Numbered from the stretch's first letter, positions 48,635-62,394 are shown. The stretch: 64,000 bases of DNA from Molossus alvarezi (GCA_037176705.1 CM073887.1:25361501-25425500); one strand, 5' to 3'. Numbers and translations: made by a program. The notes: generated from the sequence alone by a model not told the origin.

Positions 48635-50754
48635 TCTTCTATGTGTATGATTTTAAGGGCTACCTTCTCCCCACTCCACCCACAAAGGACACCTTGAGAG
48701 GCCTACAGAGTCAAGAAAGGGGAGGTGGTTGTTGAATTTTTTTAAAGGATTTATTTTAAGTGTCACATTCTCTTTGGGGAATGAATATCATAAATTAGAA
48801 ACGTGACTTTTCTTTTTTAGTTGCATTTCTCCACTACATGTTTTGTAAAACAAAGAACTACCGTCAATGTATGCCCAAGAGGCCTTCCCAGTGGAAGGAT
48901 GTGTTCTCAGATATAAAAACAAACAGGTGCACTCTGAAGTCCAGGGGGACCCATGGGCTTGAAAAATTCTAACAAGAAGACAAATAGTGGTAAGGCTGAG
49001 TGAGGTTACGGCCACCATGCGACTTCGGGCTGTAGGTTCCAATACGGACTCTGACTTACAAAAACATAGTTAACTGTCGTTTTCCCACCTGCAAAGGCAT
49101 CATCATAGTCACAGTTGGCAAATGTTGAGGTTTGGAAACTGAGGCTCCATTTAGCAGCTTTGCTTTCCTGGGGGAAAAGAGAAGACAGTACACATAGATC
49201 TCATGGAAGTGTGGGCTGCCTCAGTACAAACACTTTTACAGAACTATATATTTATCGTAAGCACACTCTAGGGAAAATCCTAGTACATTTCCGTGTTCCC
49301 TTTTAGAAAGACGTACAGGAAAAAAAGCCCCCAGGCTGTAGTTCCAGGAAAGTCAATGCTTCTGAGAGGCAGGATGTTTTAATTCGGCGACGACATGCAT
49401 CCTGTCCCCGTGGGATTTTGCCAGCTTTAACACATGGGCATGATCTTACAGACCACCTCCATGAATGAAATTCTTCCTGGCTCCGTCTTACTCTGCCAAG
49501 TCACTTTTATCTGCCCCATTTTCATGAATTTTATTTTCATCTTTCTGAATTTTGTGTTGTTTTGTTAGCAGCTTTGTTAGTCTTTTAATTAAGTAGAGTA
49601 TAAAATACATTTACTTAATACCTACCATCCTACAGAAATGGAGTTATAAGCATGACAGCAGTGTGACTAATAACTGACCAAGGAATGCAAACTTAGGAGG
49701 TGTTTTTAGGCCAGTGGAGGCTAAAAGATCACTCTAAACATGCAGCTAAAATAAATTAAAAGCAAATCCTGCTCCGTGCAAGTTAGAATCTCTACAGGTT
49801 GACTCAAGTCCCACTCACATGACTGTTTAACTCAAGCCACATTGTTCCAAGTCAACATTTGGGCTAGAAAGCTTTTGTTTTGGGGAAAACAAATTGACCT
49901 CACAGTTTAATACATATGCAGGTGAGACAAAGATAGGATGAGGATGAGGATAGTAAGAGATTATTTAAAAAATGAAGTATCTCTTCATGTATGGCTGTTT
50001 GATCTCATAGTGACACATTCATGATGTTTACACATCCCAGTACCATACATGCCATCTAAAGGCTGGCTATGACTCAAAGATACTTTTAAGCAAAGAGGCA
50101 GTATTTTCCTGCTAAGGTATGCCACAAAGGTTTTCATTATGGCATATGCCAGTCTAAAGTCTCCAGTTTCCCAGAAGTGTTCTGCCAATCCAGTAACCCA
50201 CCATTTCAACCCTGACTTGAACAATGATCTTCTCTATGACCTTGAAGTGTACAAAGCACCTCCTTACCACTCCCAGCAGCATGTTCAGGGACTCCCAGAA
50301 TTAAATATACCATAGTTTGGTGGTGTCTCCACAAAGGTAAGTAGAGATGATTAGGATGACTTAGCTTGCATTCCAATAGGACTCATTAAACACACACATA
50401 AATACTTATGATGCATATATAGGATGATTCCTTGATCTCAGATACACCCATACCCAAGAATTTAATAATAAATCCAAGTAAGATCTATCATACAGTTAAA
50501 ACCATCCCTGATATATCCATCCATAATTCTCTTTCAAATCAGTACTCACAGGTAAAAGGGTTGCAAGGAACAGAAAGGTAGAGGACTCGCTCATATGTCT
50601 CTCCTTCTGTGCCATAACCGTTGGAGTCTGGGAAGAACGCAGGGCCACCGATATCTTATTCCACCCCAGGCTAATACAGTCCAGCACATCTCATTCCTGA
50701 GTCAGCACTCTTCCACTTATACAGGAGTGAAATGCTGGGGTCAGTGCAGGGGTC

Positions 50755-50900
50755 TCACAGGTAGTGATTAAGCACAAGGCTCCTCACAGAGACCAGACTG
50801 GCTCTGAAACCTGGTTTTCCCTCTTAGCACCCAAGTGAGCTTGAGCAGTAACTTACCTTCTCTGTGCCTCAATTTATGAAAAGGTAATTATCTGTCTCTG
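50755..50900 (+). repeat. MIR SINE remnant
   Basis: CAGGTAGTGATTAAGCACAA, GCTCTGAAACCTGG and GAGCAGTAACTTACCTTCTC, then GTGCCTCAATTTATG, match forward MIR. Confidence 0.7.
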
Positions 50901-51664
50901 GGCATGTTTGCAGTTGCAAGGAACAGAAAAGCCAACCAAGACATCTTCAATGGTAAGGGCAATTATTATTCCCCTTATCAAGAGGCCTGAGAGGGAAGCA
51001 ATTCCAGGACTGATTCGTTCAGCAGCTCAACTATCCCACTGAGGCTTTAGGTCCTGGCAGCTCATTCCCTGCCCTCCCTACCACGTGCTTGGTGCATCAG
51101 CTTATTTTCTTGGGCGTGGTCCTCACTTTGGACCAACTTTGCTATTGGGCGCCATGCATCCCTTGCCAGTGACAATATCCAGAGGTAGAAAGGAGGACAT
51201 GTTTGCTTTGCACCCATATTTTTGAGCAAGAAACCTCCCCCGAGAGGTTCCCACCAGCTTCTCCCCCAAGTCTCAGAATTGTATGACCTGCACAGGCTTA
51301 ATCAAATATTCGGCAAGGCAAACTACACCATTATTATTTGTTTAGACTAATTATGTTTCACTCCTAGAGGAAGAACTGGGCAAGGGCCAACAAGGATATG
51401 CCCATTTGGAGAAAGCTGAAGAAAACAAAGGCTCTATTCCAAGGATGAAGTGGATGATAAGACTGGTGGAAAGGCAAGGACTGAACTCCACCCTACTTCT
51501 TGGGGCTACTGTGAGTTTAAATGAGATAATGTAGAGCTCCAGGCACAACACTTAGCAACTACCATAATAAGCAGTAAAACAATGTTAGCTGTTGGTATTA
51601 TTCAGAGCATTAGCAGTGACATCATTAAATATGAGTACCACATACTCTTTCCACGGTGCTCATA

Positions 51665-52212
51665 ATCATTTACGTATTTATTTTAAAATTTTTATTTTTC
51701 AATTGTAGTTGTCCTCAATATTATATTACTTTCAGGTATACAGCATAGTGGTTAGACATGTATGTAACTTATGAAGTGAACCCCCCAATAAGTCTAGTAC
51801 CCACCTGGTGCCGTACATAGTTATTACAATATTATTCCATATACTGTACTTTACACCCCCATGACTATTTTGTAACAACCAATTTGTACTTCTTAATCCA
51901 TTCACCTTTTTCACCCAGTCCCCCAACCCCTCTCCCATCTGGCAACCATCAGTCTGTTCTCTGTGTCTATGAGTTTGTTTCTGTTTTGTTTGATCCTTTA
52001 TTTTGTTCTTTAGATTCCACATATAAGTGAAATCATATGGTATTTGTCTTTTTCTGTCTGACTTCTTTCACTTAGCATAATACCCTCTAGGTCCATTTGT
52101 GTTGTCGCAAATGGCAAGACATCTTTTTTTAATGGAAAAGTAATATTCCATTGTGTATATGTACCACATCTTCTCATAATCCATTTATTTAAATACAAAG
52201 GTTGTTAACACT
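51665..52212 (-). mobile_element. Old L1 3' end fragment
   Basis: In reverse: AATGGATTATGAGAAGATGT, TATACACAATGGAATATTAC, then the 3' UTR (ATGGTTGCCAGATGGGAGAG) and a 3' end near 51665. Typical old mammalian L1 end on the minus strand. Confidence 0.8.
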
Positions 52213-52369
52213 TCTTTGTCACCGTCTTCTTTGAGAATCTGATCAAGAGTTTTGCCATCATAGCATGTAACTGCAAGTGTGTGCACTCATGGTCCACGTG
52301 CCCATATACATTTCTATACCATTCAGCTGAAGGTTCTCAGCCTTCTGAGTGCCACCTATGGGACCCAGG

Positions 52370-52570
52370 TTGAAATCCTTAAATTACACTTTCTCAGAAA
52401 GGTCTTCCCATCTATCTTTATAGCTCCCCAGGTCACTCCACCTTTGCACTGGTTTCCTGTCTTCTCCAAAAGCTCTGCAAGGACAGGGACCACTTCTAGT
52501 TTCACTCTGATCCCACTGACCAGCACAGTGTTGGGTCCAGCACAGTTCAGCATGGACACTTGATAAAGCC
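52370..52570 (+). repeat. L2 LINE remnant
   Basis: TTTCTCAGAAAGGTCTTCCC, AGCTCTGCAAGGACAGGGAC and CACTGACCAGCACAGTGTTG are landmarks of an L2 3' end in the forward orientation. Confidence 0.65.
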
Positions 52571-52889
52571 CCTGCCCTAACATAAATATTTTCTCCTCTT
52601 CGACCAAGTCCTATTTGTAAAATCAGAATTTTATCAAATTTAAACAATAAGTTAGAGTATTTCCAAACACAAGCACACTTTCTTTCCAGTGCAGAGATTG
52701 GATTATTATCACAAGCAATTCAGGGGTGGGTTTTCTTGGAAAGTACTCAAATACTTTTTGTGGAGAAAAGCAGGCAAGGTAAGAAGGAAAGTGAAAAGGA
52801 ATCAAAAGACAAAGAGGAATTAAGGTAATGAGTTACTAAGAAAAGAGAGAAAAAAGCTCACAAGCAGAAAACACAGAGGTTCATTGACT

Positions 52890-53080
52890 AAACGTTTCTT
52901 TATGTATGTAGTATGCTAACATTCACAATGTATTTTCATTTGACTTAAAAACTTGAGGGGTTATTCGGGGGAATAACCATTTTATAGGTTACCACCATTT
53001 TATAGGTTAGAAAATTGAGAGAGGTAAACATTTGTCATTTCGTGGTTATACAGGATGCCGAGTTTAAGAGAAGAAATTGA
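52890..53080 (-). repeat. MIR SINE remnant
   Basis: CACAATGTATTTTCATTTGA, CATTTTATAGGTTAGAAAAT and GAGAGAGGTAAACATTTGTC look like a reversed MIR with a short internal duplication of CCATTTTATAGGTTA. Confidence 0.5.
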
Positions 53081-53129
53081 GCATAACCAGCTGAGGCCTC
53101 TGGAACTTTTTTTTTTTTCAGATTTGTTC

Positions 53130-53900
53130 AGCCTTAAGAATACTTGAATTTTTCTCCAATACAAGTTCTACGTCTATCTTATTCAATATTTGACCTTCAG
53201 CATGTAGGAGAGTACCTGGCACATACCAGGTACTCAATAAATATGGAAGGAAGGAGGGAGGGAAGGGGAAGAGGGAATTAATAGTCCCTGCTGTCTGCCA
53301 CACGGTAAGAGGCCTTCCCCTGCAAGAGAGGCCTTCCTTTGCCAAAGCCTTCCATGCCTGTTTCGTAATTCTAATTAGCAAGCCCACTTGGCTACAGGTC
53401 TGAAAAAACAGTCTCTAATCAGCATTCATGGTAGTAATGATGGCATTATAATCCTGGTTTGCTGACTCCTGAGATCTTTTAATTGGCTCTGAATTCAGGA
53501 AGGGAACAGAGTTTGTTGACTCTCCAAAGCCAACACGTTGTACTCAGTTTCCATGGTTCCTAACCCAACTTTATAACCCATTTCTCTCTTAATGCACATT
53601 GCTGTCAAAACACACAATCATCTGCTTCACACACTCCTCGTTCTAGGATTTGTCTCAGATTTTCTTTCTGCGTGGAATTCCTCTCCATTCTACTTCAATA
53701 TGATCAAATCCTACTCATAAATCATTCATTTATTTGAAACCAAAGGCCCAGTGCAATCGCTACCTCTTTCAGGAAGCTTTACCTGGTGTGCTCAGCTGAA
53801 GTCATCTTCCATTCCACTGACTTCCCAAAGACACGTGTCTGCTTCATTTTTGTGATACCGACCACTCCTTGTCTGAATTATTTAGAATGCCTTAAACCTT
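53130..53900 (+). repeat. L2/MIR remnants, fragmented
   Basis: At 53195-53250, GTACCTGGCACATACCAGGT and ACTCAATAAATATGGAAGG are an L2 or MIR 3' end. At 53590-53880, TTTCTTTCTGCGTGGAATTC, AATCCTACTCATAAATCATT and CTTTCAGGAAGCTTTACCTG resemble an L2 3' region. Boundaries are soft. Confidence 0.45.
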
Positions 53901-55084
53901 ACTTGTTTAAACAGGATCTCAAGGAATTGGTAGGAACTGAATACGCTAAGAAAAGAGGAAGGCATCCTTGGTGAAATTAGCAGTCTGAGCAAAACTCCAG
54001 GGCCGTGACTGTGCAATCCACGCCTGTGTGGAGTGGAGGGGCACAGAGGCAGGTGGCATCGGCTGAGAGCAGACAAGGACATGGCACTGTGAAGGGCAAC
54101 ATGCAGTTGGATGTGTGCTTCATTCCAATGACACTGCAAGGTCCATAAACGTTGGAATAGCAAAGGGACATAAACGGTTCCCTGAGTGAACATTAATTAG
54201 ACAAAGGTATTTTATGTGTTTGTCCAGTCCTATTTCACCACACACATAATTTGGGCTAGGACTTAATGATGTGTTATTTTCTCTATTTCTGTTCTCAACT
54301 GCTTTCACAAATTAAGCTAACTGTTTGAAATTAAGGCTGTCTTGGTGTAGGATATCTATTCTACATTCAAGAAGAAGCCCCTCTGTATTCCTGAAAATGG
54401 CTCAAATTAAAATATGAGCCCCATTTAAATAAAATATGGCATCATATAAAATAAAAATGGTTCACTTATACTTCTCAAGCTTCTTATCAAATAAGACTTG
54501 CTTTTTCACAAAACTGCAATAAACCTTTAGTTACATGATGCTGTGTCTTCTGGTTTTTCTAGACAACTTTCCCCTCTTAGTGGGTACTCTTTGGGCCCAA
54601 GGGTCCAAGTTTTATTCATTCTACAGTTAAGTCTCTCAAGGAAAGAAAAAATCATTGACTTTTTACAAGAGGTTTTCTTTTAAAAATAGCATCTCCTGGG
54701 ACCCATATTTCACCTTTGCCAATAAATTCTGTATGTTGCTTTCACAGCAACCGCTTCTCAAGAGAAGGTGAGGGAAGGTCTGAGAAGTAATTCTCCCTTC
54801 TCTGCGTTCTCAAAAAAAAAAAAAAGAAAGAAAGAAAAATTAGTAATGAAAACCTGGCACATATTCTCAGAATATCTGCTCATCTCTCAGCTGGACAGAG
54901 AAAAGGATGTAGAAGGGATACAGCTTGTGAGAGGAGAGTGTGAGGATAAAACAGAAAGGTTGATGAGCGAGTGGACCTAGGACGGAGACTGGAAAAGGGG
55001 GCCGGAATAGGTGTAGAAGCTGATGTACTTTGGTTTTGGTTTTTGCTTTGGGGAGGGTAAGGAGTCACATGTGATACATCTTCT

Positions 55085-55280
55085 TTTCTATCTTCTTTTT
55101 AAATTTTATTTAATTTTATAAATAACAAGTGTAGGTATTTAAGATGTGCAGCATATTTGGGTATACATATACACAGTGAAACGATTACTACAGTCAAGCC
55201 AATTAACACACCTACCTCAGTGACCTTTGTGTGTGTATGTGTGTGTGTGAGAGAGAGAGAGAGAGAGGAAGAGAGACAGG

Positions 55281-55317
<37 letters not shown>

Positions 55318-55680
55318 CACCTGACATCCACTCTCTTAGCAAATTTCCAGTATACAATGCATTATTATTAACTAATGGCACCATGCTTTACATTAGATCT
55401 CTAGAATGTATTCATGCTACATAACTGAAACTGTGTACCCTTTGACCAGCATCTCCTCCCCACCCCCCACATTTTTGCCCTTAGTACCCGCCATTCTACT
55501 CTCTGCATCTACGTATATCACTTTTAAAAATCCCACCAAAATGTGATTTATGAAGTATTTTTTTTTCTGTGTCTGGCATATTTCACTTACCATAATGTCC
55601 TCCAGGTTCACCCATGTTGTCCCAAGTGACAGAATATCCTTCTGTTTTAAGGCTAAATAATCCAAAATCTATGTCTCCAC
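55085..55680 (-). mobile_element. Old L1 3' end fragment with GT/GA microsatellite
   Basis: Reverse text includes GGGTGAACCTGGAGGACATT, then AAATATGCCAGACACAG and a 3' UTR running to 55085. A (GT)n(GA)n tract at about 55227-55314 interrupts it. Confidence 0.75.
55227..55314 (+). repeat. (GT)n(GA)n compound microsatellite
   Basis: GT-rich run followed by a long GA run, ending CGCGC. Confidence 0.95.
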
Positions 55681-55799
55681 AAGGCCTTATACTATGACCA
55701 ATGGATATTTGTTGGTTTGCTTTTGATTTCATTCAAACAAAGCATTACATATGGCAAATTTTCTCTATGCCCTATAAGAATAGAGGCACTGAATAGGGA

Positions 55800-55950
55800 T
55801 TGTAATCTGGGTGCACCATTTACTAATTGTGTCAAATGAGAACAATAGCCATTTCCCAGGTTGAAAATTCAGTAATATAATGTGCAGAAAGTGCCCAATG
55901 TCTACATGTAATAAACACACAATAAAACTTAGTTATTATTATTCCTAGTT
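55800..55950 (+). repeat. MIR SINE remnant
   Basis: GTAATCTGGGTGCACCATTT, ATTTCCCAGGTTGAAAATTC, and ATAATGTGCAGAAAGTGCCC followed by TTATTATTATT match the MIR order. Confidence 0.5.
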
Positions 55951-57134
55951 CTCATTTTCCTGCCCACCTTTCTGTCTTTACTCATCGCAACTCCAGCCCT
56001 CATTGGCACAGTGAGGTCAGAAATTCTCAACCACCACGCCCCAGTACATCACTCAGGGCTCAGCAATGAAGCATGTCTCAGATAACGCGCTTAAGATAAC
56101 GGAATAACTTCTGAAATGCTTGAGTGATGTTTGGAAACTGAATGCTAGTTGATGCCAGTCCTTATAAGATGGTCCCCATGACAGTCACTCTCTGTCATTC
56201 TCATTCCAGCAAGCTCCCAAGTGAGACCCTTTCCCCCCAAATGACGTCCAGCTTCAACCAGTAAAGTCATATTAATTTACTATAGGAAGGTTAATTCTCC
56301 ATTCCTACTCCAAACTACCGCCTGAGTCTAGATTCCCATATTCATCGCAGGTCTCTGTGTCTGGGAGCACACTGACAGAGCCTCTAGAAGGACAGTTTTT
56401 CCTTGAAACACGATCAAATTCTTAGCCAGGACTGTGCTTCCCAATCCCACCACCTCTCATTCAGCCCATGGAGAATAAAAAAGACTGGTTTCCCCTAGAC
56501 CGCCACAAACCCTCAGAGTTTGTGGGCTTTTTCCATAACTCCAGAAACATTGCCTTAAGAGATTTGGGGTTTCGTGACAGATTTCATGATATCTGTCTTC
56601 TGGGAGAACTGGAAACAGAAACTGAGCTGTAAATGCTAGACCGTCATGCCTGGAAGCAACTTCCATTTTTTTTCCTTCTGGATTGATTTTAAAGTATGGT
56701 ATCATTCCCAGAACTGTTCAGAATAATTTAATTTCTGCCTACCCACCCTTCCCCTTTGCTCTTAATCCTTCCCTCCAATCAGCTGGCATGCAGAATCTTA
56801 ACATTAAAATCTGCCCCTGGTGTATAAAAATCTAGTAAGCACAAATCTGTTCATAGTAAGAAATATTTTATGGAAATATTTCAAGTACTCTGCATTTAGG
56901 AAAAAGAATTATTTGAGACACGCCTCATTGATGCACAGTGATATATTGGGGGGGGTGAAACTGAGGGCCAGCGCCTCACTGTGACAGCAAGAGCTGGAGT
57001 TGTGATGGGTAAGAACAGGAAGGTGGGCAGGATACTGAGAACTGGGAATAATAACTAAGTTTTATAGACCTTACTTATAAGTAAACATTTCGTTTTATTT
57101 GGGGTTGCTATCTTTATATTCCAAGTAGATTTTT

Positions 57135-57374
57135 TTTTTTTATCCTCACCTGAGGACATTTTTTTTTCCGGTTTTTGTTCAGATAGAGTGGGAGGGAGAG
57201 AGAGAGAGAGAAACATGGATGTGAAAGGGACACATCGAGTGGCTGCCACCCGCACAACCCAACCAGGGTCGAGGACAAACTGCAACCGCGGTACATGCCC
57301 TTAGCGGGAACCGAACCCGGGTCTCTCTGGACCGCAGGCAGATGCTCTAACCGCTGAGCCAAAGCAGCCAGGGC
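57135..57374 (-). repeat. Young Ves SINE with exact 15 bp target-site duplication
   Basis: Minus-strand copy with head GCCCTGGCTGCTTTGGCTCA, B box GGTTCGGTTCC and 3' end TCCTCAGGTGAGGATAAAAA. The duplication TCCAAGTAGATTTTT is identical at 57120-57134 and 57375-57389. It is in the sense of the cadherin gene and carries a strong donor-like CAG/GTGAGG. Confidence 0.95.
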
Positions 57375-58309
57375 TCCAAGTAGATTTTTAAAAACCATAC
57401 CGAATGGGGGAAAGGGTGGAGTAGCATAGCAAGATGCAAATTCCAGGCCAGCCAAGGGAGATGGCGACAAAGGGATTCATACATCAAAGCTGAATCCATC
57501 ACTAATGTGGTCTTTAGGGGCTGAGCAGTAAACAGTCAATTCCGACCATGCCCAGAATGTTCTGGTGAGGTTTCATAGCTCCAGGTTGTCTCACAACAGA
57601 GGAAACGAAGGTGTCCCCTTCGGAACAAAGAAATAGAGAGGCAATTCCAAACTGCTGCGAGCCAGTTGCAAGAGAACATAAATCCACGGGGTGGTTCAGG
57701 CTGTACATGGAACCGGTGAAGAAGTCACTGGGTTTTTCATTTATAAAACACTAGTAAGTTTTCCCTTTAAAGAGACGCGGCTCTCAGGACCACCCTCGTT
57801 GTTTGATGATATGAGGACCCCTGGAGAGCCTACTTCAAAGGCCCTTCTCACTCAGGAAACCAGAAGTCGACAAATTTAAGGACACTCCTCAGAGTCACCC
57901 CCCACCATGCTGTCAGAGAATGAAGAGTTAAACACCTTTGGGCATGCTACCCAAAACCCTTAGGAAGGTGAGTCCTCTTATGCCTGGTCTCTGTGCGGTG
58001 ACACTTTGAAAAGCAACAGGAGTCTGCTTTGAAAGCCAAGAAGAATAATGGAGTGCTTCAGGTTTCCTTGAAGGGAAGACAAGAGTTTTCAAACAAACAA
58101 AACTCCCTCAATATCCTTCTTAGACATTCTTCCCTTTCCCCCAAGTTTCGTACTCACGATGGCTATGAAATCCCACCCTCTCTCCAATGCTCTGCATGCT
58201 CACAGTCACCTCTTCCTTCACTGTACACCACCCATCACTCTCTGCCCAACCCTCCTTGCTCCCGGCGTGCCAGCTTCTGACTATGAGCAGCTCCAGAAAA
58301 TGAAATGAA

Positions 58310-58432
58310 AGAGTCTATTCTCGCATAACCAATGGACACAGACAACAAAGCTGGGGATAGGGTTGGGGGGATGGGGAGGAGGGTGTCAATGGAGAAAAAA
58401 AGGAGAAACACCTGTAACAAAATGTTTTTAAA
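58310..58432 (+). mobile_element. Short L1 3' UTR insertion
   Basis: GCATAACCAATGGACACAGA, then a G-rich segment and AATGTTTTTAAAG. AGAGTCTATTCTC in front and AGAGTGTATTCTC behind form a near-perfect duplication, so only the last ~120 bp of the L1 inserted. Confidence 0.65.
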
Positions 58433-59366
58433 GAAGAGTGTATTCTCTTACACATTTTCCTAGTACAGTAAAATTTGCATTCAGTGATATGTGTTGACCT
58501 TAAGATTTAGTTAGATCAGTTTTGAGATAGATATAGATAGATGATATAGATAAATATATATAGAGAGAGAGAGACAGTGATAGAGATGGAGATATCTGTG
58601 TAACAAATATACAAATAAAAATCAGTCACCCCAGAAAGTTTCCTCATTCCTCCACCCAGTCACTCTCCACACCCATAAGCAACCACAATTTTAATTTTTA
58701 TTGCCATAGATTACTTTTGCTAGTTAATTAACTTCACATAAATGAAGTCATATATGTGCTTTTTTGTGTCTCTCACTCAACATTAGTTTTTTTAAATTCA
58801 TCCATAGCATTTCATATTTCAGCAGATCATTCATTATACTGCTGAGTAGTATTACATTAAATCTATATGGCACAATTTATTTTTCCATCACCATGAGCAT
58901 TTGTGTTGTTTCCAGTTTGAGGATATCATGAATGAAGCTGCTATGAATATTTTGGTGCATGTTTTTTGGTCATTTTTCTTGGGTAAAAATCTAGCATGGA
59001 ATTGCAGGGTTACGGAGTAAGTATATATTTAAGGTCATAAGAAACTACCAAACACTTCCTCCAAAGTATTTTACCAGCAACATGTGAGTTCCAGCTACCG
59101 CACATCCTTATCTAGACTGATGTTATCAGACTTTAATTTTATTCATTCTAGTGGATATAAAGTAGTATATCATTATGACTTTAATTTTCATGTCCCTAAT
59201 GATTGATGACATTGAACACTTTTAATAAATTTATTGGACATTCCTATATATCTTTTTTTGTGAAGTGTCTTTTCAAGAATTTGCCTGTTTTTTATAGATT
59301 TTATGGTTTGGGGTTTTTTGTGTCCTCTCGGAGAAATCATTTCCTACCTCAAGAGTGCTAAGATAG

Positions 59367-59618
59367 CCCTGGCCAGTTTGGTTCAGTGGTTAGAGCATTG
59401 GCTTGAGGTCCAGAGAGACCGGGGTTCGGTTCCTGCTAAGGGCACATACCTTGGTTGCAGTTTGTCCCCGGCCCTGGTTGGGTTGTGTGGGTGGCAACCA
59501 CTTGATGTGTCCCTTTCACATCGATGTTTCTCTCTCCCTCTCTCTCCCTCCTACTCTATCTGAACAAAATATATATATATAAAAAAATGTCCTCGGGTGA
59601 GGATAAAATAAAAAACAA
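59367..59618 (+). repeat. Young Ves SINE with exact 13 bp target-site duplication
   Basis: Starts GCCCTGGCCAGTTTGGTTCA and ends TCCTCGGGTGAGGATAAAAT. The duplication AGTGCTAAGATAG is identical at 59354-59366 and 59619-59631. Confidence 0.95.
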
Positions 59619-59823
59619 AGTGCTAAGATAGTCTCCTGTGTTTTCTTCTAGAAGTTTGAAGGTTTTCACTTTTACATTTCAGTCTATGAGCAATTTCAAA
59701 TTAATTTTTGTGTATGCTGTAAAATTGTGGTCAAGTTTTCCCCCTTACAGATATCCAGGTATTCTACAATGATTTATTGAAAAGACTTTCTCTTCACCAC
59801 TGAATTGTCTTGATACCTTTTTT

Positions 59824-60037
59824 TCGAATCCTCACTTAAGGATATTTTTCCATTTATCTTCAAATAGAGTGGGAGGAAGAGAGAAAAACATCGATGTGAG
59901 AGGGACACATCGACTGGCTGCCTCCCGCACAACCCTAACCAGGGCCAAGGTCGAACCACAACCAAGGTACATGCCCTTGACCAGAATCAAACCCGCAACT
60001 CATTGGTCCATGGGCCCATGTTCTACTGGCCTAGGCT
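59824..60037 (-). repeat. Ves SINE in old L1
   Basis: Minus-strand copy whose 3' end reads ATCCTTAAGTGAGGATTC and whose middle has TTGACCAGAATCAAACCCGC in the plus sense. The 5' head is truncated or diverged (CTAGGC). CTTGATACCTTTT and CTTGATACTTT flank it. Confidence 0.85.
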
Positions 60038-62134
60038 GCCTTGATACTTTGTCAAAAATCAATTATAAGGATCTCTTTCTGGACTCTAATTCTACTCCAC
60101 TGACACATTTGTCTTTATGCCAACATTGCACTTTCTTGATTGCTATAACTTTATGCAGAATCTTGCATCAGTTAGAACAAGTCTCAGTTGTTTTTTTCTA
60201 AAAATGTTTGGCTATTTCAGATCCTTTATATTTCCATAGAGATTTTAGAATCATCTTGCAACTCTTTTCAAATTAGCCAGTTGGAATCTTGGTTGAGACT
60301 AATAAAACTATAGCTCAATTTGAGAAGAAAGGACATCTTAAAAGTATTAACTAAACTAGTCTATGAACATTATATGCCTATTTATTTAGATGTTTTTCTC
60401 TCTGCAAATTTTTGTAGTTTTTAAAGGTCCTACACATCTTTTATTAAATTTATTTCTAAGTAGATTATTTTTATAATATTTAAAAATTAAAATTAAAAAG
60501 TGTTATTTACTATTTTTATTGCAAATACATAGAAAAATAATTGCTTTTTATATATAACCCTTGTATCCTGGGATCTTGCTAAATTCACTTATTAATAAAT
60601 TTTTATACATTTATTAGGGTTTTCTATATAAACAATTATGTAACCTATGAATAAAGACTGTTTTACTTCATCTTTTCCAATTTTTTGTCTTTTATTTTCT
60701 TGCCTTACAGTTCTGGTAAAGACCTTCATAGTACGATATTAAATAGAGGTGATGAAAATAAGCATTCTTGCCTGTTTCCTGATCTCAGTAGAAAAGCACC
60801 CAGTCCTTCATTAAGTATGGAGTTAGCCGTAGCTTTTTTGTAGATGCCCTTTGTAAAATCCTATTTCCAATTTGTTGACAGCAAGCTTTGATTTTTTTGT
60901 TTATATCTTGGATAAGTTTTGAATTTTGTCCAATACGTTTTCTGCATTTATTGAGATGATTATATAAAGTTTTCAGTTTATTCTGTTAGTATGGCAAATT
61001 CACATTGGTTTTCATATGCTGAGCAACCTTATATTCCTGGGATAAACCTCACTTGGTTTTATTAACTTTTCATATATTATCAGATTTGATTTCCTGTTTT
61101 GTTGAAGATTTTTAAATCTATGTTCATAAAATATACTCATTGTAACTTTATTTATTTATGTCTTGATCGGGTTTTAATGTTGGGATTATCCTGGATTAAA
61201 ACATGAGTTGTAAAACATTCCCCCACTCTCTATTTTTTTAGTTTATTTATCATTAGCATTAATTTCTTATGTGTCTGATGGAATTCACCCATAACACCAT
61301 CTGAGCTTTGAGATTTTTCATTTTGAGGGAGAGGGATGGGCAATTACTACAAATTCTATTTCTTGAGTAGATCTAGAGCAACTAAGATTTTTCATTTCTT
61401 TTTGTATCAGTTTTGTGAAGTAGGTTATTTGTCTTTTTCATATAAGCTACTGAATTTGTTGACATGCAGTTTTGCACTATAATCTTTTTACATATAGAAT
61501 TTGCCATAATATCCTTTTCTTTATTACTATTGATAATTAATTTTTTTCTTGAGTATTCTTGTTAGGGACTAATTAATTTCACTAATCTTTTCAAAGAAAC
61601 TTTCAAACGGTAATTTTCTCTAATATGTATGTTCTACTTTGTGGAATTCTGCTTTTTTCTTTGCAATCCCTTCCTTCTGTTTACTACTTTGCTCTATCTT
61701 GCATTTTTTTCTTATATGATAGACATATGTAAAGCAATACATTTCCTCTAATAACTGCTTTAACTGCATCCCACACATTTTAATGCTGTATTTTTATTAT
61801 CATTTAGTTCAACATATTTTCTACTTTACTTTTCAATTTCTTCATGGACCTATAGATTACCTTAAAAGAGTATTACTTAATGTTCAAATATTTGGGTTTC
61901 TTGCCTAGAAATTCTGTTGTTATTGATTTCTAACTTAATTTCACTGTTAGCAGAGAACATGATCTCTATGATTTCAATCTCTTAAATGTTTTGACACTTT
62001 TTATGGACCATATTATGATCTATGATGTTGAGCATTCCATGTGTACTTGAAAACAATATGTGTTTTGCAATTGTTGGATATAGAGTTCTATAAATGCCAA
62101 GTAGAGAAGAGGGTTGTTTAAATCTATATGCTTT

Positions 62135-62394
62135 ACAAACTGAATTAACAAGCAAAATAGAGACAGACTCATGGATAGAGAGCAGGCAGACAGTTCTGGT
62201 GGAGAGGGTGTTGGTGGGGGGGGGGGGCGTGAAGAGACTGAGCAAAAACAATAAAATAAAATAGAGAGAAAGAACTCATGAACATGGACAACAGTGTGGT
62301 GACCGCGGGGGAGAAGGTGGGTAGAAATAGAAGAGGGTGTGGGGGAATAAACAGCAATGGAAAAAATAAATTAAATTATATACTTAAAAAATAA
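62135..62394 (+). mobile_element. L1 3' UTR insertion with exact 16 bp target-site duplication
   Basis: Contains GAGACAGACTCATGGATAGA, a G-run at 62216-62227, AACTCATGAACATGGACAAC and a final A-rich end. Exact duplication TAAATCTATATGCTTT at 62119-62134 and 62395-62410. It is severely 5'-truncated, with no coding part. Confidence 0.9.

Noticed and set aside
59367..59440. tRNA-like A and B boxes in many places
   Set aside because: They belong to tRNA-derived SINE heads; no copy keeps a full cloverleaf of a functional tRNA.
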